From positions 36,959 through 100,958 of the forward strand of contig DKVO01000021.1 in assembly GCA_002491245.1 (NCBI GenBank): DNA of 64,000 bases, written 5' to 3'. The position numbers were made by a program, and so were the translations under genes. The DNA is from Porphyromonadaceae bacterium UBA7176. GTDB lineage: Bacteria > Bacteroidota > Bacteroidia > Bacteroidales > Muribaculaceae. This document shows, in pieces, positions 36,376 through 44,765 of the stretch. Under the pieces are notes generated by a model. That model saw nothing but the letters and a program-made list of their open reading frames with translations, ran no database searches and was not told the origin of the DNA. How positions within the stretch are numbered: the first letter of the stretch is position 1; the number at the start of each line of letters is the position of its first letter.

Positions 36376-38613
36376 ATGGCCAAAAACACAAACACAAAGA
36401 AAAACGTAGGCCGAATACGCCTCAACATAGACACATACATAGCCGGCAATCCTACCGGCACATTCAACTACCGGCAGATTTCATCCGCCCTCGGGCTTAA
36501 CGCGCCGGCCGAACAACGCCACGTGGCCATGTATCTGGCCGAGATGGCCTTCGACGGCGCTCTACTCGAAGTAGCCCCCGGCAAATACAGGCTGCCGCAA
36601 CGGTCTACAAAAGCGACTGGCACATTCGTCCGCCGCTCAAACGGCAAAAACAGCGTCATTACCGACGACACCGCCGAAGAAATATTCGTTGCCGAGCGCA
36701 ACTCGATGCACGCACTCAATGGCGACAAAGTCGAAGTCACCATCGCCGCTCGCGTAAGAGGCGCCGAACCCGAAGCCGAAGTCATCGACATAACCGAGCG
36801 GAAAGACCAGACATTCATCGGCACCCTCAAAGTCGACAAACACTTCGCCTACCTCCTCACCGACAGCAAGTATCTCGCCACCGACATATACATTCCTAAA
36901 GCTAAGCTGCGCGGAGGAAAAACCGGCGACAAAGCCGTTGTACGCATCACAAACTGGCCCGATGACGCAAAAAACCCACAAGGCGAAGTTCTCGATGTCC
37001 TCGGTGCTGCCGGGGAAAACGACACCGAGATAAACGCGATCATGGCCGAATTCGGTCTGCCCTACCGCTATCCCGAATCGGTAGAGAAAGCCGCCGATAA
37101 GATCACACCCGGCATCACCGACGAAGTCGTGGCACAGCGAGAGGACATGCGTGGTGTCACCACATTCACTATCGACCCCCACGACGCCAAAGACTTCGAC
37201 GACGCCCTTTCGATACGCAAACTCGACAACGGCAACTACGAAGTCGGCGTACACATTGCCGACGTCACATTCTACGTCCACCCCGACACCATAATCGACC
37301 GCGAGGCCAAAGAACGCGCCACAAGCATCTACCTCGTCGACCGCGTCGTACCCATGCTCCCCGAGCATCTTTGCAACGGCATATGCTCCCTGCGCCCCGA
37401 CGAAGACAAACTCACCTTCTCGGTAATCTTCACCATGACCGCCGACGGAAAAGTCCTCGGGCACCGCATCGCACGCACTGTCATACGCTCCGACCGCCGT
37501 TTCACATATGAAGAAGCCCAGGAACGCATCGAAACTGGCAAGGGCGACTTTGCCGACGAAATACTCACCCTCGACCGCATGGCCAAGGCACTCCGCAAAA
37601 ACCGCTACGACAGCGGATCCGTTGACTTCGACCGGGTGGAGGTGAGGTTCGACATCGACGACAAAGGACATCCCGTATCCGTATTCTTCAAGGAATCCAA
37701 AGATGCCAACAAACTCATCGAGGAATTCATGCTCCTTGCCAACAGGGCAGTAGCTTCAGCTATCGGTGTCGTACCGGCCAAGAAGAAAGCCAAGGCTTTC
37801 GTCTACCGTGTCCACGACGTACCAGACCCCGACAGGCTGTCCAACCTCGCCGACCTTGCGCGTGTGTTCGGCTACAAACTCAAGACCAAAGGATCGGCTA
37901 AAGATATCAACCGGTCCCTCAACAAGATGCTGGCCGACATAAAAGGCAAAGGCGAAGAAAACTTCCTCTCCACACTCGCCATACGGTCGATGGCAAAAGC
38001 CATATACACCACTACCAACATCGGCCACTACGGCCTGGGCTTTGACTACTACACACACTTTACATCGCCCATACGCCGATACCCCGACATGATGGTACAC
38101 CGTCTCTTGGCCCGGTATCTGGCCGGCGGACGAAGCGTCAACCTCCAGAAACTCGAAGACGAGTGCAAACACTCCTCCGACATGGAACAACTCGCCTCGA
38201 GTGCCGAACGCGCCTCCATCAAATACAAACAGGTCGAATATATGGCCGACCGGCTCGGCGAAGTATACACCGGCGTCATATCCGGTGTCACCGAGTGGGG
38301 TCTATACGTCGAACTCGACGAAAACAAATGTGAAGGCCTCGTCCCCATCCGCGACCTTGCCGACGACTACTACGACTTCGACGACCGTAACTACTGCCTC
38401 GTTGGACGCGCTCACAATCACCGCTACCGTCTCGGCGATGCCGTGACAGTACAGGTAGCTCGCGCCGACCTCCAGAAAAAACAACTCGACCTCGCTCTCG
38501 TCGACGAGCACAACCCGGCCCGCAGCATCGCCGATCTCAAGAAACAACGCTCAGGAAGGCCAACAAGCGAAAAAGTAGGCAACCGCAAGAAAAAAAGCCG
38601 CCGTCGCCGTTGA
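36376..38613 (+). CDS. rnr: Ribonuclease R
   Basis: A 745-residue 3'-5' exoribonuclease of the RNB family. It has an N-terminal helix-turn-helix-like segment, cold-shock domains (about residues 75-230), and the RNB core with IDPHDAKDFDDALSI (metal-binding aspartates) and HFTSPIRRYPDMMVHRLL. An S1 domain lies near 645-725 (YTGVISGVTEWGLYVEL), followed by a lysine/arginine-rich tail. It degrades structured RNA in the cytoplasm. The next gene, folB, starts 2 bases after the stop. Confidence 0.94.
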   Translation: MAKNTNTKKNVGRIRLNIDTYIAGNPTGTFNYRQISSALGLNAPAEQRHVAMYLAEMAFDGALLEVAPGKYRLPQRSTKATGTFVRRSNGKNSVITDDTAEEIFVAERNSMHALNGDKVEVTIAARVRGAEPEAEVIDITERKDQTFIGTLKVDKHFAYLLTDSKYLATDIYIPKAKLRGGKTGDKAVVRITNWPDDAKNPQGEVLDVLGAAGENDTEINAIMAEFGLPYRYPESVEKAADKITPGITDEVVAQREDMRGVTTFTIDPHDAKDFDDALSIRKLDNGNYEVGVHIADVTFYVHPDTIIDREAKERATSIYLVDRVVPMLPEHLCNGICSLRPDEDKLTFSVIFTMTADGKVLGHRIARTVIRSDRRFTYEEAQERIETGKGDFADEILTLDRMAKALRKNRYDSGSVDFDRVEVRFDIDDKGHPVSVFFKESKDANKLIEEFMLLANRAVASAIGVVPAKKKAKAFVYRVHDVPDPDRLSNLADLARVFGYKLKTKGSAKDINRSLNKMLADIKGKGEENFLSTLAIRSMAKAIYTTTNIGHYGLGFDYYTHFTSPIRRYPDMMVHRLLARYLAGGRSVNLQKLEDECKHSSDMEQLASSAERASIKYKQVEYMADRLGEVYTGVISGVTEWGLYVELDENKCEGLVPIRDLADDYYDFDDRNYCLVGRAHNHRYRLGDAVTVQVARADLQKKQLDLALVDEHNPARSIADLKKQRSGRPTSEKVGNRKKKSRRRR

Positions 38614-38615
38614 TC

Positions 38616-38972
38616 ATGACCTCTGCTGCTATCTCGGTTAAAGGACTGAGGGTCTACGCCCGTCATGGCGTAGACCCTCAGGAAACCCTTGTCGGCAATA
38701 CTTTTACGGTAGATGTCACAATACGCATACCCATACCTGCCGCCGTCGAGACCGACGACGTGGCCGACACCATCAACTACGCCTCCATCATCGAAATAAT
38801 AAAAGACGAAATGTCGCAGCCATCGAAACTCATCGAACACGTAGCCGGCAGAATACAGCACTCCATATGCTCGGCATACCCCCAGGTCTGCGGCGGCGAA
38901 GTCACAGTCGCCAAACTACGTCCACCGGTCACCGCCGAACTCGACAGCGCCTCCTTCACCCTATATTGGTGA
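38616..38972 (+). CDS. folB: Dihydroneopterin aldolase
   Basis: A 118-residue folate enzyme converting dihydroneopterin to 6-hydroxymethyl-dihydropterin. Family landmarks are KGLRVYARHGVDPQE (residues about 10-24), TINYASII with the catalytic Tyr, LIEHVAGRI with the pterin-anchoring Glu, and VAKLRPPV with the catalytic Lys. The ATG at 38616 is used instead of the TTG two codons earlier, which would overlap rnr. It follows rnr closely and is probably expressed with it. Confidence 0.92.
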   Translation: MTSAAISVKGLRVYARHGVDPQETLVGNTFTVDVTIRIPIPAAVETDDVADTINYASIIEIIKDEMSQPSKLIEHVAGRIQHSICSAYPQVCGGEVTVAKLRPPVTAELDSASFTLYW

Positions 38973-38999
38973 CAGACAAGCACCACGACGCTCCACCGT

Positions 39000-39113
39000 G
39001 CCAACAAATCAGCATCATTAGGAGCGCGACTCTCCGAGTTGTGCAAAAAGGCGACGACAGCTTCCGCGAAGCGGAGACTCCCCAGTTAACCTCGTATAGA
39101 GCGAAGCGACAAA
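39000..39113. repeat. Third, partial copy of the hairpin repeat seen at 525-892
   Basis: CAACnnATnAGCATCATTAGGAGCGCG and the hairpin GACTC-TCC-GAGTT (39028-39040) match the units at 525-892, again with different stem bases. The GTGC-AAAAGGC flank also matches. A second hairpin GCTTC-CGC-GAAGC (39060-39072) follows, while the GTTGCC and CCGGAC palindromes are missing. It lies between convergent genes, the usual site for REP-like elements. Confidence 0.7.
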
Positions 39114-40163
39114 TCAACTGCCAAAGGTCATATCATTGATATCGCCTTGCAGTTCATGCATCTGTTGCTGCCACATCGTGGCCGAAATATACATCCCGTC
39201 GTCCATGCACTGCTGGTAATGCTCCTGTGCCGAACTATATAGCTCACTGAGTGTATCAAGACGGTGTTGATCATACGAAGTCGGCAACGACTCCGATATG
39301 AAAGGATCAGACATACCTCCGAAACCAAATGAATTGTAATCATATTCAAACGGATTCCATACTGGAGTCACCGGAGGGAACAGATTCATATCCCACATCG
39401 GCAGATTGTATGTATCAAGCATATTGTTGAAGTTCCAGTAAGCCGCAGGGTCATAGGCATCAAACATCGTATTGAGCGTATCAAGCTGCGACTGATCTAT
39501 CTGGTGGCTGTAAGCCTGGAAATCGAGGAAATCGTTGTAAGGAACACCGGCAACCTCAGGCAAATGCATATCCGTGATACCCGATGCCTCAAAGTTCTCG
39601 ATACATGTAGGTGTCGGGATATCGGTCGAAACCATAAAATGATGCGAGTCACCCCACGCATCCATAAACTGGTCGAGAGGATAAGGCTTGCATGCCTCTC
39701 CCGAACCCGGATCGGTAACGAGCACCATCGGGTTATCCGGGTCTGTATTGTCTATTCCCACCACAAGCAACGCATGGTCCATCTGGTCGCCAAAGAAAAG
39801 ATCCTTGAGCCATTCGAGTATACCACCCTCCCATAGCTCGCTGCTGTCTACCGTCACGATAACCTGATGCCCGTTGGCCAGTTGGTCTGCGATATCATAT
39901 ATATTTGCGTCGATACGCTGCGTCACTGGTATACCGGCCTCTGCAAGTAACCGCCCGATATCAATACACATCGTGCCGCTTCCGTCACCGCTGTACCATC
40001 CGTGTTGCATCGATATCTGCACCAGTTCCTCTTCCGTCACATCGATACCATATTCCTTCAATATCAGCTGCTGCGATTTTATAGCGCACGTATCATCGGC
40101 ATGTTGCCGGTAGATATTGTCAGGACGCCCGATAAGTCCGTTGATATTTAGTCTGTCTGCCAT
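39114..40163 (-). CDS. C39-like cysteine peptidase domain protein, no export signal
   Basis: A 349-residue protein that starts directly with a papain-like C39 domain. Gln20 and Cys26 lie in RQHADDTCAIKSQ, His130 in MDHALLVVGID and Asp151 in VTDPGSG, a complete Gln/Cys/His/Asp set. There is no signal peptide or membrane helix, unlike bacteriocin-exporting C39 transporters. The C-terminal 150 residues are rich in Asn, Tyr, Phe, Met and Pro and look low-complexity or adapter-like. It is the last gene of the nine-gene run, 35 bases after the PP2C gene. It may process or cleave a partner of the system (inference); whether it is an active protease is untested. Confidence 0.72.
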   Translation of the reverse strand: MADRLNINGLIGRPDNIYRQHADDTCAIKSQQLILKEYGIDVTEEELVQISMQHGWYSGDGSGTMCIDIGRLLAEAGIPVTQRIDANIYDIADQLANGHQVIVTVDSSELWEGGILEWLKDLFFGDQMDHALLVVGIDNTDPDNPMVLVTDPGSGEACKPYPLDQFMDAWGDSHHFMVSTDIPTPTCIENFEASGITDMHLPEVAGVPYNDFLDFQAYSHQIDQSQLDTLNTMFDAYDPAAYWNFNNMLDTYNLPMWDMNLFPPVTPVWNPFEYDYNSFGFGGMSDPFISESLPTSYDQHRLDTLSELYSSAQEHYQQCMDDGMYISATMWQQQMHELQGDINDMTFGS

Positions 40164-40198
40164 AATGAGTAGTTTATTGTTTAGTTTACGTTGTCTTA

Positions 40199-41143
40199 TT
40201 ATATTTTTCTCCTGAACGCACCGATAAATTTCTTAAATAAATTCCCTCCGCGCTCTGGTTCTGTTTTCAGATCATCGGTAATTATGCCGTCAAGCTCCCA
40301 ACCGCACATCGGACAGAACTTCGCATCAGCCACAATTGCCGCTCCACAACCCGGGCACAGTTTCCCCGGCATCTCCAGTTCCGCCTCTTGCACCTCAAGC
40401 TCACCCACTTCATCCTGACCCAAGAGCGCTATCAACGCTGTATTGTTATCTCCCGACGCAACCTCGCATTGACGCCGTATCGCATCAGCTCCATCGGCAA
40501 AATCGAAGGCAGTAAACGCCTCCTCCAGGCGCGAGTCGCGAAGACAATCATTCACACCATCGCTGCAAAGCATCAGAATATCGCCATCACACACATTGAC
40601 GACATCTATCTCTGCCTCGGCATGAGCCTTATCAGCCATAAGGGCACGCGTTATCCTGTTCTTGTACGGATTGTCGAATGCTTCATCTTCAGTAATGATT
40701 TCGTTTGCAACCGCCTCTGCCACCAACGAATGATCGGTCGTGCGGAATTTTATGCGACCGTCTCTACCGAACAGATACACCCGGCTGTCGCCGACATGCC
40801 CTGCCATCAGACAGTTTCTGTTCATCACCGCCACCGCAAGAGTCGTACCCATCACCCGTTCTTCGTCGGCAATCTTTCCGGCACATAAAGCCTCTGACGC
40901 GCAATCCACAGCCGCCTGGATATCAGCACCGGTATACTCGTCGGCATCAAGCCCGGTCAGGTAATCATACACCGTTTCGGCAACAATCCGGGAAGCCACC
41001 TCTCCATGACCGTGACCGCCCATCCCGTCGCAAAGCACAAGCACACGGTTGCTCGTCGTTGGTTCTTTAGGCATGATGCAGTCTTCCTGATTATCTCTTG
41101 GTCCAAGTTGGCAAAACGTTTTTATTTCTTTGATTTCAATCAT
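40199..41143 (-). CDS. PP2C-type Ser/Thr phosphatase with C-terminal zinc ribbon
   Basis: A 314-residue cytoplasmic phosphatase. The PP2C metal and phosphate motifs are intact: RDNQED (16-21), LCDGMGGHGHGEVAS (38-51), GHVGDSRVYLF, LCSDGVND and DNNTALI. Added at the C-terminus is a CxxC-(10)-CxxC zinc ribbon (Cys263, 266, 277, 280) followed by a basic, amphipathic end (KKFIGAFRRKI) that could touch membrane. It probably reverses the phosphorylation made by the kinase at 41652-42872, which carries related ribbons. Confidence 0.9.
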   Translation of the reverse strand: MIEIKEIKTFCQLGPRDNQEDCIMPKEPTTSNRVLVLCDGMGGHGHGEVASRIVAETVYDYLTGLDADEYTGADIQAAVDCASEALCAGKIADEERVMGTTLAVAVMNRNCLMAGHVGDSRVYLFGRDGRIKFRTTDHSLVAEAVANEIITEDEAFDNPYKNRITRALMADKAHAEAEIDVVNVCDGDILMLCSDGVNDCLRDSRLEEAFTAFDFADGADAIRRQCEVASGDNNTALIALLGQDEVGELEVQEAELEMPGKLCPGCGAAIVADAKFCPMCGWELDGIITDDLKTEPERGGNLFKKFIGAFRRKI

Positions 41144-41192
41144 ATTGTGAGGAGTTTACAGTCGTAATAAACTAATTTGCGCTACTTACTTA

Positions 41193-41411
41193 TCACATTA
41201 TTCTGCGATTGCAATAAATGCAATGGGTCGTTGTGCCATCTGCCTTTATCCATATACGGCGGCCGCAATAGCGGCAATTTGTCGGGCCCGGTTTATAGTT
41301 CGAAGGCCGATAGCCGTACTGTACCGTCATCCTTCCACCGCAATAACGGCAGAAGACAGCCTCGGGAGAATTGTCGGTACCACAATCACGGCATATACGC
41401 CTGTCTGCCAT
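41193..41411 (-). CDS. Zinc-ribbon miniprotein (two CxxC pairs of ribbons)
   Basis: A 72-residue protein made almost wholly of two zinc ribbons: CRDCG...CRYCG (residues 7-25) and CRYCG...CIYCN (46-69). No catalytic domain is present. The second ribbon, with RIWIKADGTTTHC, closely resembles the fourth ribbon of the nearby kinase (KTWLRSDGKTRFC). That points to a common binding partner or a recent shared origin. It begins 2 bases after the stop of the next miniprotein gene upstream. Confidence 0.8.
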   Translation of the reverse strand: MADRRICRDCGTDNSPEAVFCRYCGGRMTVQYGYRPSNYKPGPTNCRYCGRRIWIKADGTTTHCIYCNRRIM

Positions 41412-41413
41412 AT

Positions 41414-41629
41414 TCAGTTACTCAATAGTTGTATCAGTTTGAACAAAGCATATCCGACAACCGGAGACGCAAGCCACCCCCAGTTTGAACTGCTGCTGTC
41501 CGACGGTTCTGAACTACCCTTACCATCCCCTTGGGTAGACTGTGTAAACTTTGCTCCGCACGCACGGCAAAATTTTGCCGTACCAGGATTAGATTCGCCA
41601 CAAGAAGTGCATCGTTTGTTGTTTGCCAT
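41414..41629 (-). CDS. Zinc-ribbon miniprotein with C-terminal hydrophobic helix
   Basis: A 71-residue protein: one zinc ribbon (CTSCG...CRACG, residues 7-24), a serine/glycine-rich linker and a hydrophobic end (GWLASPVVGYALFKLIQLL) long enough for one membrane-associated helix. It looks like a ribbon tethered to the membrane. It lies 22 bases after the kinase gene. No function is known for such proteins. Confidence 0.78.
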   Translation of the reverse strand: MANNKRCTSCGESNPGTAKFCRACGAKFTQSTQGDGKGSSEPSDSSSSNWGWLASPVVGYALFKLIQLLSN

Positions 41630-41651
41630 AATCAGTAAGTAAGTTATATAC

Positions 41652-42872
41652 TTATATATTTAGTTTATTACCGCAATGAATACAAAATCTGGTCTTACCG
41701 TCCGACCTCAGCCAAGTCTTCTGTCCGCATTTTGAACACGTCACAACGCTTTTCGACGGTCTTGGAGGGTCGGCAGGAGCCGATACAAGAGTCTTGCCAC
41801 AATTGATGCAGAAACGGTAGCGCTTGTCGGTCTGTTTATGGCAATGTGGACACAATACCGTACCCGGTTGTTGAGTCAGGCTCATACCGCAATTCGTGCA
41901 GAAGCGATACCTCTTGTCGGTCAACTTGCCGCAGTGACGGCAGGTCACCACTCCCGGCGACGACGTTTTGGGGGCTTCGGGCTTGGCTACCGGAGTACCG
42001 CAATAAGGACAGACCTTGAATGTCGCCTCAAGCATACGTCGGCAGGCTGCGTTGCCACATCGCACCTGAGTAGCCGTCGACGGGCCGTTGAGCGCATCTT
42101 CTATCTCCTTGAAGTTCTGATAGCGCTTGTTGGGGTTCTGCTGGGTACACTTGTCTATTATTGCACTGAAAAGTGGATCCGAAACGGTCACTGCCGGGTC
42201 ATTGGTACCGGTAAGGAGATAGTGAAGCGTCCAGCCGAACGAAAAGACATCTGTTGCAAATGTCAGTTTAGCCCCTATCTGCTGCTCTGTCGGAGCAAAC
42301 GGAAGCGTCCCCTTGAATGTCGTCTGTCCTGTCGTGGTCATCATCGTCTTGTTCTGGGCGCCATCGATAATCGACGCGTTATCACCCACCACCTTAGCTA
42401 TCCCGAAATCGATAATCTTGATATAACCGTCAGTAGTCCGGAATAGATTCGACGGTTTCAAATCAAGATGCAATATCTGCTTACCGTGGGCATGGCGCAT
42501 TCCGGCTATCACCTGCAGGGCTATGCGTTTCACCTCGGCAGGTCTCATTCCGCGACCGCCATTACGCTTCTCGATATAGCTCTGGAGGTCCATTCCGTCC
42601 AGCCATTCCATTTCGAGTACGGTCACTGTACGCCCGTCGCTGAACTGATATGGATAAGCATTGTGAAATGCCACTATATTAGGATGATTGAGCCTCGACA
42701 TGAACGACACTTCCTGCAGAAACATCGTCGACAGCTTCGCATTATTGGCTGCCTTGTCAGGCAACAAAAGCTTGAAAGCCTTCCGGAACGACCCTTTGCG
42801 CCCTTGGTATACCATCGCCATTCCTCCGCGGTGTGGAGGTTCTACTAATTCAAATCCGTTGATATTTGCCAT
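41652..42872 (-). CDS. Ser/Thr protein kinase with four C-terminal zinc ribbons
   Basis: A 406-residue Hanks-type kinase without a membrane helix. The glycine loop is RGGMAMVY (15-22), the ATP lysine Lys34 (KAFKLL), the alpha-C Glu54, the catalytic loop HLDLKPSN (135-142, Arg of HRD replaced by Leu) and the metal motif DFG (155-157). The lack of the HRD arginine suggests activity that does not need activation-loop phosphorylation (inference). Residues 272-400 hold four CxxC-CxxC zinc ribbons, the second and third nearly identical (TDKRYRFC). Start at 42872, where the kinase fold begins; the longer frame would enter the Hsp70 gene. The likely reader of its product is the FHA domain encoded 13 bases upstream. 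Confidence 0.92.
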   Translation of the reverse strand: MANINGFELVEPPHRGGMAMVYQGRKGSFRKAFKLLLPDKAANNAKLSTMFLQEVSFMSRLNHPNIVAFHNAYPYQFSDGRTVTVLEMEWLDGMDLQSYIEKRNGGRGMRPAEVKRIALQVIAGMRHAHGKQILHLDLKPSNLFRTTDGYIKIIDFGIAKVVGDNASIIDGAQNKTMMTTTGQTTFKGTLPFAPTEQQIGAKLTFATDVFSFGWTLHYLLTGTNDPAVTVSDPLFSAIIDKCTQQNPNKRYQNFKEIEDALNGPSTATQVRCGNAACRRMLEATFKVCPYCGTPVAKPEAPKTSSPGVVTCRHCGKLTDKRYRFCTNCGMSLTQQPGTVLCPHCHKQTDKRYRFCINCGKTLVSAPADPPRPSKSVVTCSKCGQKTWLRSDGKTRFCIHCGNKLNI

Positions 42873-42885
42873 AGTTAAAAGGTGC

Positions 42886-44280
42886 TTAACTCTCAAGAAT
42901 AAACATAGTGCGACCGGCCAATATTTCGGCACCGTTGCAAATCACCGCCTTATCACGGCAGAAACCGCCATAGCGGCAGTCAATCGGCTCCGTACCATTG
43001 AGTATGGTTGAGTTCGACTGGCTCAGACTCCTCAACACATACTCATATCCGTTACCTTTCGGCAACACCTCCACCGTAAAATGCTGGCGGCTCATATGGC
43101 TGTCCGATGGAAAGACAAAATCGTTGCCCTCGCCGCGACCGAAAGTATTCACTCCTTCGTGGAGCTGAAATTTGCGGCTACCATGTAGAAGATGGCCGAT
43201 AGCAGCTAGGCGTTCGGTTGCTTTGGTCGTGATGCCGCCAAGACAGGTAGCGAACAGATGATTGTAACTATCAGTCTCGCCCTGCATTGTCCGTATTATC
43301 TTCACTCCCGACGCATTATGCGACTGAAGGTGATGCTCAAGCATATCTTTGATAAGTGGAATGCCTGTGGAACCACCGACAAACAACACCTGCTTCACAT
43401 CCGCCCACTTCCGCCCCGAAGTCGACACCACACTGTCGCAGGCATCAAGCGTAAGGCGTATCATCGGTTTGACAAGATCCTCGAATGTCGGACGGTCAAG
43501 TACTACACTCTTGCCATTGCTCATTATCTGTGTGGCCGAAGTCTCTATCGACAGTGTTTCCTTCAACCGGCGGCAAGCCTGATAATCGGCAAGTTTGTCG
43601 GCCCGGGCCAAAGGTGTGCCGGCATCACGCATAATAGCCGCCACATATTTGTAGACGGCGGCATCAAAAAACTGGCCTCCGCACCTCACTCCACCTTCTC
43701 CGAGGATTTGAGGAGTCGACGACATATCTATCAGCACCGGATCAAAAGTACCACCGCCAAGATCATAGACCAGCGATAGACCTGGCTTCTTATCACCCGA
43801 CACATAAGCATAATGGCACGCAGCCGCCTGTGGCTCGGGTAGAAAGTCGACCTCCGAAAAACCGGCCTGCAAAGCGGCCTGACGCATCACATCCTTTCGC
43901 GGATCGCTGGCTGTGTAGATAGCCGGGATGGTGATCAACGCTTTGTCGAGCGCATTGTTGTTGTTCTCAAGTTCTGCGGCATGACGAACAAAACGAAGTA
44001 TCTCGGCTACAATATCCTGATAACTGCGGCCGTTTATATCCGCCGGATCAGATATCTGCAACTTGAACTCCTGTTGGAAAAACTCGGCGAACTTGTCGCG
44101 TAGAGGCTCCGCATTACCGCATACCTGTATATCGCCCGAATCGAGTACACATGCAACCGTCGGAAAAAACGACGAGTTGCCATACCTCACCAGATGAGGC
44201 TTGCCACCGACAAGGAAAGCAGCCGCAGTGTTACACGTCCCGAAGTCGATGCATAGCCATTTATTATCTTGCGTATTCAT
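42886..44280 (-). CDS. Hsp70-like ATPase domain fused to a C-terminal FHA domain
   Basis: A 464-residue protein. Residues about 8-360 are an actin/Hsp70 nucleotide-binding domain: CIDFGTCNTAAAF (phosphate 1), DKALITIPAIYT, LPEPQAAACHYAY, VYDLGGGTFDPVLID (phosphate 2) and VLFVGGSTGIP (adenosine). The Hsp70 substrate-binding domain is missing. In its place, residues about 371-464 form an FHA domain with FGRGEGND, HMSRQHF and NSTILNG, the usual phosphothreonine contacts. So ATP-driven shape change is linked to phosphopeptide reading. The start could also be GTG at 44289, overlapping the previous stop (GTGA). A kinase and phosphatase are encoded next to it. Confidence 0.88.
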   Translation of the reverse strand: MNTQDNKWLCIDFGTCNTAAAFLVGGKPHLVRYGNSSFFPTVACVLDSGDIQVCGNAEPLRDKFAEFFQQEFKLQISDPADINGRSYQDIVAEILRFVRHAAELENNNNALDKALITIPAIYTASDPRKDVMRQAALQAGFSEVDFLPEPQAAACHYAYVSGDKKPGLSLVYDLGGGTFDPVLIDMSSTPQILGEGGVRCGGQFFDAAVYKYVAAIMRDAGTPLARADKLADYQACRRLKETLSIETSATQIMSNGKSVVLDRPTFEDLVKPMIRLTLDACDSVVSTSGRKWADVKQVLFVGGSTGIPLIKDMLEHHLQSHNASGVKIIRTMQGETDSYNHLFATCLGGITTKATERLAAIGHLLHGSRKFQLHEGVNTFGRGEGNDFVFPSDSHMSRQHFTVEVLPKGNGYEYVLRSLSQSNSTILNGTEPIDCRYGGFCRDKAVICNGAEILAGRTMFILES

Positions 44281-44285
44281 TGATA

Positions 44286-44765
44286 TCACAACTTTTTACC
44301 GTCCGTATTGATAACGAAACTCTCTCCGCCCCGAGTTACCGTCAACGTATCGTCGGGTGAGCACCATGCCATGGTGTCGTATTCTGCCGGCACCGCCACC
44401 TTGTATTGTTTCAGATTGATAAGACCGAATTTGCCATAGCGCATAAAGATCACAAACTTGGCCATCTCGAAATCCTGGACATAATCGGTGCGGTCTATGG
44501 CCTTGTTGAACTTACCCGTCAGATTGAGCAACACGAACCATTGTATCACCATCACCGCCGTCACAACAACATAAACGGCAAGCGGAAGACGCAGGGTGTC
44601 GACTGCCGAAAGAGTCACCAATACACCTAAGAAAACTATATCGGCCACTATTGCAAGGACAAGCATCAGCCGTAGACGCTTGTTTACCTTGTTCTTGAAA
44701 TCGCGCGACGGAATCATGTTCATCTGCCGCAGAAGCTCTGGTTTTTCATTAATCATATCATTCAT
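44286..44765 (-). CDS. Two-helix membrane protein of the dynamin/Hsp70 cluster
   Basis: A 159-residue protein with a basic N-terminus, two membrane helices (about residues 34-55 and 62-85) and a soluble C-terminal domain of about 70 residues (from FEMAKFVIFMRYGKFG). I do not recognise a family. Its start overlaps the stop of the upstream GTPase by 8 bases, and its stop touches the Hsp70-FHA start, so production is coupled to both. It could anchor the GTPases or the Hsp70-FHA protein at the membrane (inference). An ATG at 44756 is an alternative start. Confidence 0.75.
   Translation of the reverse strand: MNDMINEKPELLRQMNMIPSRDFKNKVNKRLRLMLVLAIVADIVFLGVLVTLSAVDTLRLPLAVYVVVTAVMVIQWFVLLNLTGKFNKAIDRTDYVQDFEMAKFVIFMRYGKFGLINLKQYKVAVPAEYDTMAWCSPDDTLTVTRGGESFVINTDGKKL

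Noticed and set aside
36637..37671. 344-codon open frame on the minus strand
   Set aside because: Antisense to the RNB core of rnr; composition (Val, Gly, Cys-rich) is that of a shadow frame.
39000..39113. CRISPR-like short repeats
   Set aside because: Only single hairpins with no regular repeat-spacer pattern and no cas genes in the window.
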